A DNA stretch of 64,000 nt. Source: Metellina segmentata (Eukaryota; Arthropoda; Arachnida; Araneae; Tetragnathidae). This document shows, one piece after another, positions 9,904 through 21,599 of this stretch (the stretch's first letter is position 1; each line of letters begins with the position of its first letter). Under the pieces are notes generated by a model, which was not told where the DNA came from, ran no database searches, and saw only the letters and a program-made list of their open reading frames with translations. The DNA lies in assembly GCA_947359465.1 (NCBI GenBank), contig OX375876.1, positions 80,250,359 to 80,314,358 of the forward strand, in the 5' to 3' direction. The position numbers and the translations under genes were made by a program.

Positions 9904-11772
9904 TCAATCGACGTAATCGAATTTTAAAAAGTTACATACATCTGATTTCGAGAATTCATCAAATTTCATATTGTTGAATTTTTGGTGTGATTTTCTCCCG
10001 GTTAAAGTTTTATAAATATGCTGTCTAAATTCACATGTGTCAAACGCCTTATTGACATTTGAATTACTGATTAATTGATGCACATAATAGCATAAGAATA
10101 CACCACAGTTAACATTATCTTTTTGTAAAATGTGTACTGGATGAACAATACTCCATGCATTGGTGGCGTTATCTAATTTATTTAAAATGGTCCTGCACGT
10201 TTCTAGACAAATCAGAGCAGTTTGGTCATTATAACTACCCCGAGAGTCAAAAAAATAAATTACTTTTTGTCTTTTACTTATAAAGATTAGGACCCAATGA
10301 CAATTGTTAATACAAATCGGAATAAATACGAATTTCGACAGTGTACATATATTCCTAGCCAAAATCGGTTCAAAATCAATTTCAGAAAAAATTAATTGTG
10401 AAATAGATGAATCGAGAAAAGAAAAAAAAAGCGTTTTGTTCACACAACGAAAATATATACGCATCTATAATTACGTCATACACCCAGCTTTTCACGAAAT
10501 CTGGAAAATTAGACCTGATAAAATGTTCTTCTTTTTCATTAATGTAAGGATCTAGAGATTTCAAGACATAATAGTTTAAGACATATGGACCTACATTATA
10601 TAGTGATGGAGTTCCTGTTGTTTTACACGTGAAAGATTCGACACTAATTTTAGATTTTTTAGAAGGAGATTCATACAAATACGGGATGTCATCGGTATCC
10701 TCAATACTAAAATACTGATCTACCCTTTTTGACTTATCTAAAGGTTTTTTCGTATTTTTACGCTTTCTACTCGTTCTATAAAACTGAATTTGCTTAGTAA
10801 GCTTCTGATTTGGAAATACTGAAGACTTGGGCATAACTGATAAAGATTTTTCATTAGAACTTGATATTCCGTCACATGCAGCAACTAACGTGCTTAAGGT
10901 AGAAAAAACATTACTTAACATTAACTCTTGAACTGACTTATTTCTAATTTTTTGCATTAATTTTGAACATAATTCTTCGCAAGCTACAATTTTGTTATCG
11001 GCTGAACGAGGGTTTGAAAAATTCTCAATTTCTATTCTAGACTGTAGATCGCGATTTTCTGTTATTTGCGTTACACATATTTGAGCCCCATCAACATAAA
11101 AATCATTACTTGCTACAGTAGAATGTATTTTATGAATGTGCTTACATAAATAATGATTATCAGGGCAATTACAATGGTATAAATGAGTGCATAGAGACAT
11201 GCAACTCAGTTCTAGGCATTTAAAATAGCAGAAGTCGGACATATTACACTGTTCTTCTACTCGCTTCACTGTATACAATCTGTTTTTTACAGTCTGCGAA
11301 CGAACAGACCAAGATTTACTATTTAAAACTACAACATCAGCATCAGGTATTCTTTTAGCCCTATCATGCCTAGACTTAACAGATAGAGAAAAGTTAGATT
11401 TAGGAGGAAATTGCATTATTTTTTTGTATTCGTGGTTTAAATGGAAGTCTCTTTCTACTTCTAGTAGTACTTTAACGAGTTCATCCATGCGTCGATTGAA
11501 TTTTCGACCAAAATAATTCGTTTTCAATTGATTGTGAAACGATTCACAATAATTATTAGTTTCTGTTTCGGCGTGAGGAAAATCGCGATAAGATGCTGCC
11601 CATAACTGAACCCTATTACAGTACTCACTTTTAAAATAGTTTATGAAATCTGTAGCCTTTGATGCAAATGATTTTAAAAATTCATCCAAAAGATTTTTAA
11701 ACTTATTTCGATCCTCTTCTTTTAAAATTTCTACTAACTTTGTATGAATCTCGTTCCTCAGTTCTTTATTGG
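9904..11772 (-). pseudogene. Mutator-like transposase C-terminus with SWIM finger, fused to a Ulp1 protease domain
   Basis: The open frame runs in from about 11772, where it meets repeat A, so the N-terminal DDE catalytic region is missing. Counting from the Met at 11689, residues 42-56 carry ETETNNYCESFHNQLK, the TxNxxES..LK motif of MULE transposases. Residues 173-184 form a SWIM zinc finger, CNC-x6-CKH. After a basic, Ser-rich linker (about 290-350) comes a Ulp1/C48 domain with HW (NNCHWVL), Asp (FFDSRG), Gln and Cys (VNCGVFL). A one-base shift in a T9 run on the coding strand (about 10420-10430) moves the reading into the ORF at 10464-9904, which ends in TGA. MULE-Ulp1 fusions are known in other lineages; two Ulp1 domains in tandem are unusual. 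The broken frame and missing start make it a relic. Confidence 0.75.
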
Positions 11773-11785
11773 AGATAGACGCCGA

Positions 11786-12400
11786 TATTTACGACCTTCG
11801 CGAACTTTCATCCCGAGGCATGCATTTTGTTAGCCCTGTTTTGAATCATATATCGCTTTTTGTGAATCCAACACGCCAAGTCCTTCCTCGCCAGATTCTC
11901 GAGAGAAGGCGGGGGGAGGGGAGCACTCCCATAGGGAAAGCATGGATAGGAATTGAGGACATGTGTTGCCACCGGGATTGTTGCCCTTCTGAATGGGCGC
12001 CTTGGCGATGAAAACCACTCTTCTCTTGGCTACCTTTCGTTCATCTTAAATGTTGGTAACCATGTTTGTTTCTGAATGTACGAGGGATGGGGACAAGAAA
12101 CAAATATATTCTTTTCAGACTTCCTGGAACGTGATTCAACAGTGACTTTGAAAAGGGAAGGGGATTGCATCTTCGGCATCCGAGGAAAATAGAGAATGCT
12201 CAATTTGATAAGACAATTAGTTTGAATTAGTTACTCACCATCATTATGAGAGAATGACACATTAAATTTATACGATATTCATGATAAATTTCTTTCAGAA
12301 CGAAACATTTCTTTATTGCAAATCCCATTCAGCGGAAACCCAGCTGGCAGAGTCGCGGATTAGCAACCAGAATCGCGAGTTCGAGACTCGATCGAGACTA
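11786..12400 (+). repeat. Repeat A, copy 1
   Basis: About 600 bp nearly identical to 21600-22210 and, inverted, to 15862-16210. It includes the GC-rich stretch at 11900-12010 and ends in a tRNA-like segment (CAGCTGGCAGAGTCGCGG, then GAGTTCGAGACTCGAT). It abuts the truncated transposase at about 11772. No transposase is evident. A 62-residue minus-strand ORF is kept in all copies. Confidence 0.75.
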
Positions 12401-12629
12401 ATAATATTCCCACTTTCCAGTGATAATATTATTATACTGTTATTTTTGATTCGCATAACTAATTTTTAGTTTAGGATTTACTGAAGAGAAAAAATGTACT
12501 AAACCAACAAATTTACTCTAATAACTGGATCAGCACTGTTTTCTCTATTGTTTCACGATGAGTTTTTGAAAGCCATATTACATCACTTTTGTTCTTCTTA
12601 ATGATATTATCAATGCAATAAAAATTCCT

Positions 12630-13478
12630 TTTTGTCAAATTGAAGTAAAATTAAGTTCTTTACTTTTGTGTTCGTGATATCACTAAATTAGTACAACACA
12701 AGGCATATTGGGTTGCTAAAAGCTTAAATTAAGCTGAGCACAAGAATTCGTTTGCTCAAATGAATTCGTAAAAACTCAACCATAAATATTATCAATTTTT
12801 TTGTGCAGTTCTCGGTTTACGTAACTATTACATTGAAAATTGTGAGTATACTAACAAGAAATTGAAGAAAGAGTGTAAAACTAGTTGACCATTGCTAACG
12901 AATTTGGTTTGGTTTGCCAAACGACAGCTCAATAGACCGGGACGTACAAATACCAACATCTTCGACCGGGATTCGAACTTAGAGCCTGTTGAACCAGTGA
13001 CACTGATACAATAGCAAAATCTTTGAAAGTATTGTGATATTCTTGTAAAGTTCATGTGAATGTTCAATTTAGAAACGAGCTTCATCGCAGAAGGGACATG
13101 TAAACGAAATTAATAAGCAAGGATCTGTGGCCTCAAGTGCATTCCAAACCACGACGAACATTCATGTCAAAACGGGATTCGAACCCAGAGCTTGTTGAAC
13201 GAAAGGTCAAGGCACCGACCCCTCGGCTGTCACTACCAGCTGTTTAATTACCTTTATAAAACTACAAATACATAACAAAGAAAATAATTATTATTCTAAA
13301 AACTGGTAATGTGCTTATCGAATATGCGTTAATTCATATTCGCTAAAAATCTCTCTACATAAACATAAAAGTCTATCTCTGCAAGATCGTCATATCTCAC
13401 CGCCTCACCGCTCAATGTTTAGCCGTCAGAGAGCGCAGAATTGATATTTATTTTTAGTACATTTTATTCTACTTTTAT
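12630..13478 (+). repeat. Repeat B, copy 1 (continues at 15811-15850)
   Basis: It matches 16226-16850 directly and 20065-21240 inverted. It contains two tRNA-like B-box segments on the minus strand (GTTCGAATCCCGG around 12963 and 13174), so it is partly SINE-derived. The copy is interrupted at 13478/15811 by a hAT element. The paralogue at about 20080-20200 lacks that insertion. Confidence 0.75.
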
Positions 13479-15810
13479 CAGTGGCGGATTAAGCGGTACG
13501 CGGACTAAGCGGCCGCGTAGGGCCCCGAGGTCTTAATATGTATTTTCATTAGGGTTCGAGGAAAGTTGTGACCGGTAAAAAGTGATTGCGAAAACGCAGA
13601 AGATATAGTCCAGAAAGATGCCTCGATAGAGAAGACATCGAAGTAGTAAATAATATAGCTTTATGGTCAACAATATTAACAGATGCTGTTATTGACCATA
13701 TTCTTAGTAACAAACCAAAAAATATCGGGAATATAGAGAATTTGAAATCAGTTTATAAAGACATAGATGAAGTGAAAAAGAGGACTTTCTTATGATAATT
13801 TTTACAGAAAGAAATAAAATGGAAAAGAGAAATTGGTTGATATTTTCAGAAACTAGAAAAAGTGTCTACAGCTACCCTTGCAAACTTTACTCAACATCAA
13901 GTCTAAATCAATAACTGGTTTGCAAAATTGGAGATCAATTACTGTTTTTTTACCGGACTACGAAGTTTCGAAAGAACATGTCAGTCATCTGTACTATGTA
14001 TAAAAGATCAACAAAATTCATTAGAATTGCTACTCAACTATTACAGAAAAAGAAGTATGTTACTGGAGAGGTGTGTTGAATAGAATTATATCAACAATAC
14101 AATTTTTGAGCCGCTTAGGATTAGTATTTACGATGAAAGCAAATAATTCAATGGGAAAGGAAATTATTTAACCTACTTGGACTCCTGATAGGTTGGAAGT
14201 TACACCTACAAAAATATACCAACAATGGACGAGGAAATAGAAACTATTTATCTCATAATATTTTAGACGAATTTGTAGGTCTTATTTGCAATCAAGTAAA
14301 AGCTGAAATAATTGAAGGAATCAAGTGTGCGACCTATAGTATAATTGTTGACTATACTCCCGATGTTTTGCATGTCGATCTACTAACTTTTGTGGTACGA
14401 TGTTTCATCCCTGTGATGTTTCATAATATAAAGGACGTGTTTGTGGAATTCATTCCCATAGATCATATAACAAGAACATCAAAGAACAAAAAGTTTTGAA
14501 AACTTTAATAAAATTAGGAGTGGATATATATATATATATTGAAAACTGTCTAGGGAAATCAGTTGGTAATGCTTCTAATATGTCATGGCAGTACTCAGAT
14601 TTGCAAGAACATATTAAAGAACATAGTCCAAGTACGGTTTTTATTCTGTGTGCTAAATCATTCCTTAAACTTAATTGGAAATTTCTCTGCAGAAAGTCGT
14701 AGCGCTGCAATTCAGTAATGTGTTTGTGAAGAATTTATTCACACTTTTTTCATCGTCAACCCATCGCTTGAAAATTTTAAATGGTGTAAACATTCCGTCT
14801 CAGTAAAAAGAGTTTCTAATACAAGATGGTCAGCAAGAGCAGATGCTGTATTAACTATGAAACTTGGTTTCACCCATATAAAAGAGGCTTTAACTGAAAT
14901 ATGTAATTCGGAAGAAGAAAAAAAGTTACTATAGTGGAGGCGACTTCGCTTCTGTAGAAAATGGACAAATATGAAATCGCCCTAATGACAGTTATTTGGA
15001 ATACTATTTTACAAATAATAAATGCTTCTAGCTAATCACTGCAATCAGTGTGCAATGCGAACTATTGAGAAAGAATCTATCCTACTAAAGGGTCATTAGA
15101 AAATTTTATAAATAACTTCAGAGAAAAATTTGAAAAAGAGGTAACTGATTTATCAGGGCTATCTTTTAACGTGGAAGATTGAAAACCTCGCAGACAAAAA
15201 AAAAAGATAAAATGTTTTTGGATGAATACAAAAAAGTCGGACATGTGAATTTACAATAAGAAAAAATTCCAGAGTCAATTCATTTTGTGTCATATGTGAT
15301 TACACCAAGGCAGAATTATTTCAAAGAACTCAGACGTATGAAGTTGTAGTGGAGCCTTTTCGAATATTTTTGTTATTGGGATTTATCAATAGAAGAAAAG
15401 AACAAACAAAGAATTTTTTTTAACAATTCACTTATCTAATACGTCAGTAGAAAGATCGTTTTCTGTTTTAAAACGTGAAAAAAATTATTTAAGGAGCATT
15501 ATGGGAGAAGAAAGATTAAATACTATGGCCATTCTGTATATAAAGCAAGAATTTTTAAATCGAATTGATACTGCCAAAATAATTGACGAATTTTAAGAAA
15601 TAAGCAAGACGGAAAATCATGTAAAAAATGTTGTTTTGATAAATTTATCTAATGTCTTATGGTATGACATTTTTGATTACTTTGTTTTTGTAAATAACTT
15701 AGTGAGAGTTTTTTTTTTTTCTTGAAAATGTTTTTTCTAAATTTAGTTTGAGGGCACCGAAATTTTACCGCTTGGGCTTGGGGCCCCCACTTGAACTTGA
15801 TCCGCCACTG
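13479..15810 (+). mobile_element. hAT DNA transposon with exact 8-bp target duplication
   Basis: The terminal inverted repeats are CAGTGGCGGATTAAG (left) and CTTGATCCGCCACTG (right). The flanks are identical 8-bp copies of ACTTTTAT at 13471-13478 and 15811-15818. The related sequence at about 20100 (minus strand) is an unoccupied site reading ATTCTACTTTTAAACTTTAA, confirming the borders. At 2332 bp it is the size of an autonomous hAT, and it holds a decayed transposase. Confidence 0.93.
13586..15595 (+). pseudogene. hAT transposase (DUF4371 / ZMYM1-like), degraded
   Basis: Pieces of one transposase can be read in shifting frames. An N-terminal stretch includes IALWSTILTDAVIDHIL. At 14250-14405 a DUF4371 core contains NILDEFVG, KCATYSIIVDYTPDVLHVD. 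At 14496-14690 comes GNASNMSWQYSDLQEHIK. At 14800-14850 is SNTRWSARADAV. At about 15440-15595 is the C-terminal dimerisation segment TSVERSFSVLKRE...NYLRSIMGEERL, ending in TAA. These are the ordered landmarks of hAT transposases related to zinc-finger MYM-type proteins. Many stops and frameshifts show it is dead. Confidence 0.85.
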
Positions 15811-15861
15811 ACTTTTATACTTTAAAATCACTCTTCTGAAAAATCACGTTTTTTGAAATGC

Positions 15862-17055
15862 AAGATGCAATCCCCTTCCCTTTTCAAAGTCACTGTTGAA
15901 TCACGTTCCAGGAAGTCTGAAAAGAATATATTTGTTTCTTGTCCCCATCCCTCGGACATTCAGAAACAAACATGGTTACCAACATTTAAGATGAACGAAA
16001 GGTAGCCAAGAGGAGAGTGGTTTTCATCGCCAAGGCGCCCATTCAGAAGGGCAACCTTCCCGGTGGCAACACGTGTCCTCAATTCCTATCCATGCTTTCC
16101 CTATGGGAGTGCTCCCCTCCCCCCGCCTTCTCTCGAGAATCTGGCGAGGAAGGACTTGGCGTGTTTGATTCACAAAAAGCGATAAATGATTCAAAACAGG
16201 AATGACTAGATGCTTGGGCTCGGGGTTAAAGGTCAAAATGAGGTAAAATTTATGTCCTTTAGTTTTGTGTACGTGATGTCACTGAATTGGTACAACACAA
16301 GGTATATTGGGTTGATGAAAGCTTAAATTAAGGCCCATTGCTAACGAATTTGATTTGGTTTGTCATTACATTTTTGACACACGATAGCTTATTAGACCGG
16401 GACCTCCAGTTAAAAGTAGATTTTCTGAACCCCCCTACGAACATCGTAGGGATTCGAACTCAGAGCCTGTTGTGAACCAGAGACACTGACACAATAGCGA
16501 AATGATTGAAAGTATTATGATATTCTTGGAAAATTCATGTGAATGCTTCAATTTAGAAATGAGCTTCTTTGTAGAAGAGACATGTAAACGAGGCTAATTA
16601 GACAAGGATCCAAAGTGGATTTCAAACCACGGCAAACATTAATGTCAAAGCGGGATTCGAACCCAGAGCTTGCTGAACCAAAGGCCATAGCACCGTCCCC
16701 TCGGCTGCCACAACCAGCTGTTTTAATTAACGCCTTTATAAAACTACAGATACATAACGAAAAAAATTATTATTATTCTAAAAACTGGTAAAGTTTTTTA
16801 CACGAATTATGTGTTAATACATATTCTCTACATATAAAGAAGAATTGGCAAACACAGAAGAGAGACAAATGTACACCGCTTGACCAATCAAAATCAATCC
16901 ATATATAATTTGGTACACATATCAGTTAGAGCAATGCGGGTAGCCTAGTCTACATATTAACCCCGTTCTATTTGGCCTACTTGAACAGAGGTGGCTAAAA
17001 ACAATTCATAATCCCATAGGAATAGCATTGAATATTATTACTATTGCGGTAGGCA
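15862..17055 (+). repeat. Left arm of large inverted repeat (repeat A inverted, then repeat B)
   Basis: 15862-16210 is repeat A in inverted orientation and 16226-17055 is repeat B in direct orientation. The same order appears, mirrored, at 19930-22000, with a spacer of about 2.9 kb (17056-19930). Relative to the right arm, about 370 bp between B and A (21250-21600) is missing here. tRNA-like minus-strand segments (GGTTCGAATCCCGC type) occur near 16660. Confidence 0.7.
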
Positions 17056-17202
17056 ACTCAGATTATTTTACCAATATTACTCGAATTTCAAGCTATCAAT
17101 AATTTATAAATATTTAACTAATGGTACGAAATGATTTAAAACATTAAATTTTGATTTACCTACATTTTGTTAGCAAACGAGTCTATCTAACGCGAAAATC
17201 TC

Positions 17203-17335
17203 AGCTCAGGTGTTGCCTCTTCATCTGACCATGTTTCAAAATTACGTGGTGTTGTCCTCGGACATTTCCCTTAGGGGACTGTTCCCGGACCGTCGTCAAT
17301 AAACCGTTATGTTGCACTAGTAGGACGTTAATTAA
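17203..17335 (+). repeat. SINE 3' fragment
   Basis: CTCAGGTGTTGCCTCTTCAT through GTCGTCAATAAACCGTTATG to the GACGTTAATTAAA tail matches the 3' half of the tRNA-derived SINE. The 5' half of another copy lies inverted at 17480-17700. Confidence 0.75.
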
Positions 17336-17479
17336 ACGATATTCTACTAGAAGAAGTACACTTATAAAAACGATCCGTGTCATAGTAAAATTGTCGGAAA
17401 ATCATGTGCTTGGGCTTACAGTTGATATTATTCTTTCTATGCACCAATATAAAATTATATAAACAATGTAAAGAATCAT

Positions 17480-17700
17480 AGGCACGTAATTTTGAACCAC
17501 GGTCAGAAGACGGGGCAACACCTGAACTGGTACCCTACTCTCCAAACTTATACACCAACCCAACGTGAGAACTTTCGGCCAATACAGATTTAAGATGCAC
17601 CAGCCGCCTCTATACCATACACTTACAAATATCCATGCCCGGACCCGGATTCGAACCAGGAACCTTCCGATGCAGAGGCTAACACATTTAGTTGGTTCTT
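17480..17700 (-). repeat. SINE 5' fragment
   Basis: The minus strand shows the tRNA-like head (GGTTCGAATCCGGGTCCGGG) and the central body up to the AATTACGTG segment, without the 3' tail. Head-out placement opposite the 17203 fragment suggests an inversion or two separate insertions. Confidence 0.75.
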
Positions 17701-18179
17701 CAAAAAACATATTCTAAGTTAAACATAAAAAGCAAGCGAATAAAAATTTCACTTATATGCAGCGCAATTATTTATTTTTAATGTTTATAATGCCGTGCAA
17801 TAGCCATAAAACTTAAAGCTGCGATTTCTCGTCATCAACAAATTCGATTATCTTATTCGAACTGAATGGGGGGTTGAAAAACCAACTCCCCCTGACTACG
17901 CATATGAATTAATGTACCATTGTTTCATTGATTACATTTATTTATTACACAAGTGAAGCATTAATTAAAATTAAGTTATGAATAGTTAATATAGAAGACA
18001 ATGTTACACAACTGGGCTGTATAAGTTTTGGCAGGAAGGATATTTTACGAAATCTGAATATTGTATAGGAAACAACTATTCTTTTATTTCTTGGTTATTA
18101 ATATTTATACAGTGCTGTTCTGTTGAGAACAGACAATTTCAAAAAAAAAACATAGCAAGAATCTCTTAACTTCCAAAGT

Positions 18180-18545
18180 CTAGGGCGTCGCTAGTACGCC
18201 CTCGAAACAACGACCAAACTCTTCTCGAGTCTGTGTCAGAGTCCAGAGAGTCCTCTCTCGCAGACCCAATCCTCCCTGCAGTAAGCCTCGAAGCTCACGA
18301 CCGTGGGAAAAACCCTTGGGCAGTAGTTATCCATCGTCTCAAAACTCCAAGAGGCGAGCCCCCCCCCTGTCTTTTCAGTTCTATTTCAACAGAGGGGCAA
18401 GCCAGCCATTGTCCGACAAAGAACGATTTCAGCCGGCTAGGCGACTGGAGAAACAAAGAGGTCCCCTTTTATCACTTCGCCACATTATATATATATATGC
18501 AAAATTGATTTTCTCACTTGAATGGAGGGGTTAATGTTCTTTACA
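18180..18545 (+). repeat. GC-richer block of unknown origin
   Basis: A stretch of clearly higher GC content in AT-rich surroundings, with CTCGAAACAACGACC, CAGAGTCCTCTCTCGC and CAAGAGGCGAGCCCC. It shares short motifs (AAGAGGCGAG, CTCGAAG) with the insertion at 54377-54715. The two overlapping plus-strand ORFs have no recognisable domain. Likely part of a mobile element. Confidence 0.35.
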
Positions 18546-18629
18546 ACGCCCCCCCCCTGATTACGCATATGTAAAGTTCATTAACTAATTTGTATACACC
18601 ATTTGTTACTCTTCTGGGATCATTATCAC

Positions 18630-19425
18630 TAGGGCAACTTTTTTGTTGCAGTAAAAATGGGAAAAGTTGCATTTGTCATTCCCTAAAGTTGCATTTATGG
18701 AAATAAAGTTGCATTTATTTTTGATACACTAAATTCTAAAATAAATTATTCGTAAAAAATGAAAAATATATTGACAATTTTAGTCGTGTATAACAATATT
18801 ATTATACATTCTTAAATACAGACAAACATTGGCCGATCCTTGGCCAGTAATTTCTTTAACATTGAAAAACTGCGCCAGCCGCATTAAAATAATGTGCTAT
18901 ATTATATAGCAGAAGCGCCAAATCCTTTCGCTCAACATTCAGTGGATTTTGAAACGTCATATCTACAAGGCGAACAGCATATTTATGATTGACACTCACC
19001 TCGCAAACTCTGCAGTCGATTAAGCAAGTTTTCTCTGCATTATCAAGGGTGCCAACTGATGTGTTAAAAGTACTTCTTGCCATTTCACTTTTGTCTGTTA
19101 GGACAAACAGCTTCTTTCCATTAACTTCTTGTTTGATCGCAATACTTCGGCGTTCGCAAGATCAGACACACGTGATCGAATATTTGGTTCAGAGGGCAAA
19201 AAATAAAATAGTAACTTCATATTAATTAATTTTAAGCTAAATTTTAAAAAGTTGCAGGTGGTTGCATGTATGCAAAAAGTTCCATTTATGCAGAAAGTTG
19301 CATTTATGTTGCGGTTATAACTCACTTACAATACACCCCATGAAGGAGGAATTTTTGTTTTAGCATTTTACATGCAGCTTAGAACGTGTGAAAAAAAGTT
19401 GCATTTGTTGCAAAAAGTTGCCCTA
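18630..19425. mobile_element. hAT-type non-autonomous element, TAGGGCAAC termini
   Basis: The left end begins TAGGGCAACTTTTTTGTTGC and the right end reversed begins TAGGGCAACTTTTTGCAAC. Both flanks carry the exact 8-bp duplication ATTATCAC (18622-18629, 19426-19433). The body repeats AAAGTTGCATTTAT motifs near both ends. Two small minus-strand ORFs (about 18856-19083 and 19098-19325) may be transposase remnants but match no motif I recognise. Confidence 0.88.
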
Positions 19426-19929
19426 ATTATCACGGAAACTTCAACTGTACCACAAATTCTCACAACTAATGTCTTATCAACTGCTCTGTAAAAAGGTTAC
19501 GTACAATTTATGAACAATCTTCAGACATATTTTGTCGAACGATAATATCAGAAATACAATTATAATGAAGGCTGTAATGGCGCTGAACAGAAAAATTTTC
19601 TGGCAATGTTTTTTCAAGAAAATATCAATATGAGCAAAGTGTGTTTAGCATTTCTTTGGTGCCTTTGCTTGTACTAATAAGGGTAAACAGATTATTTGTC
19701 ACAATCTTCTGTTCCATCCTCAACTAGACCTTGTCGCTCCATCAAATATATTTTTGTCAAGTAATTAATAGATTTAACTACTAGGAAGTTATTAATGTGC
19801 AAGGTACTTTAAAGTTGACTGTTGTTTGGATAAAAATCACTAAATATTAAACAGGGAGTACTAACGATAGAAACACCGCTCGTAGATTTTTTCTTAGAAA
19901 TGTGTGTGTGTGTGCTTAGTATTCTGCTG

Positions 19930-21250
19930 AAATAACTGAGCTGCGTACCAGCAATAGTAATAATACTCAATGCTATTCATATGGGATTTTGAATTGTTTT
20001 TAGCCACCATTGAACAACTAGGCCAAATAGAACAGGGTTAATATGTCGCTCACTCCTTTCAACAATTTCATATCTCGAAAAACGTGATTTTTCAGGAGAG
20101 TGATTTTAAAGTTTAAAAGTAGAATAAAATGTATTAAAAATAAATATTACTTCTGCGCTCTCTGACGGCTAAACATTGAGCGGTGAGATATGACAATCAA
20201 ACAGGAATATACTATTCTTTCAGGGCTTTCTGAATACAGGATGGATAAAAAAAAAAGAGATGTGGATTGGTTTTGATTGGTCAAATGGTGTAGATTTGAC
20301 TCTCTTTATTTGCCAACTCTTCTGTATATGTATAAATTTTTAGCCAATATGTATTAACACATATTCGCTAAGCACATTACCAGTTTAAAAAATAATAATA
20401 ATTTTCTTCGTAATGTATTTGGCTGACCAACCGGTATAGTGGTTAAGGTGTTAGACTCTAGATCGGAAGGTTCCTGGTTCGAATCCGGGTTCGGGCATGG
20501 ATGTTTGTAAACGTATGGTGTAGAGGCGGCTGGTGCACCTTAAATCTGTCGTGGCCGAAAGTCCTCACGTTGGGTTGGCGTGGAAGTTTGGAGAGTGGGG
20601 TGCCAGCTCAGGTGTTGCTTCGTCATCTGACCGTGGTTCAAAATTACGAGGTGTTGTCCTCGGATCTTTCCCTAAAGGGACTGATCCCGGACCGTCGTCA
20701 ATAGCCCGTTGTGTTGCTCTAGTACGACGTTAACCAAAATTATCATTACCTTGCTAATTAGTTTCGTTCACATGTCCCTTCTACGATGAAACTCGTTTCT
20801 AAATTGAAGCATTTACATGAGCTTTACAAGTATATCACAATACTTTCAATGATTTCGCTATTGTATCAGTGTACCGGGTTCAACAGGCTCTGAGTTCGAA
20901 TCCCGGTCGAAGATGTTCGTATTTGTACGTCCCGGTCAATTAATCTGTCGTGTGACAAACCAAGTCAAATTCGTTAGCAATGGTCAACTAGTTTTACACT
21001 CTTCTCTTTCTTGTTACTAAACTCTCAATTTTCAGCGTATGAGTTACGTATACCGAGAACTGCACAAAAAATTGATAATATTTATGGTTGAGTTTTTACG
21101 AATTCATTTGAGCAAACGAATTCTTGTGCTCAGCTTAATTTAAGCTTTCAGCAACCCAATATACCTTGTGTTGTACCAATTCAGTGACATCACGTATACA
21201 AAAGTAAAGGACATAAATTTTACCTCATTTTGACAAAAAGAAATTTTTAT
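19930..21250 (-). repeat. Right arm of large inverted repeat (repeat B, inverted)
   Basis: The reverse complement matches 16226-17055 and copy 1 of repeat B. It contains the unoccupied hAT site (about 20080-20200) and has been invaded by a SINE at 20427-20755, where roughly 140 bp of repeat B is absent. It continues into a 370-bp segment (21250-21600) and repeat A copy 3. Confidence 0.7.
20427..20755 (+). repeat. tRNA-derived SINE, full length
   Basis: Head GCTGACCAACCGGTATAGTG, A box TATAGTGGTTAAGG, B box GGTTCGAATCC, the common body, and tail ACCAAAATTATCATTACC. It interrupts repeat B in the right arm of the inverted repeat, so it is younger than that arm. Confidence 0.88.
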
Positions 21251-21599
21251 TAACAGATGCCGATGCAGCTATTGGAGTAAATTTTTTGGTTTAGTACGTT
21301 TTCCTCTTCATCAGTTTTTCCTAAACTAAAAACTAAGTCATTTTTTATCAGAAATACCAAATTCCCACCCGGTTCAAAGATATTCACCCATTCCACTGTC
21401 AAGTGTGTGTCAAAATTAACGGAATACATTTTATACAATACGACGAGTATTTTCAGAGAGCAAAAGGATAAATATTTGTTCGTCATTATCCTTCTAAAAC
21501 GAAGCAAATTCAGGCCGTTGTGCGCTACGTGAAAACCATCTGGACTTGAGATCTTCCCGGGATAGATATGCGAAAATTTACTTGAGGAAATTACGACCG

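Noticed and set aside
20447..20500. Possible tRNA genes (good A and B boxes in many places)
   Set aside because: All are heads of SINE copies that continue into the common body; they lack a convincing acceptor stem closing at the right length.
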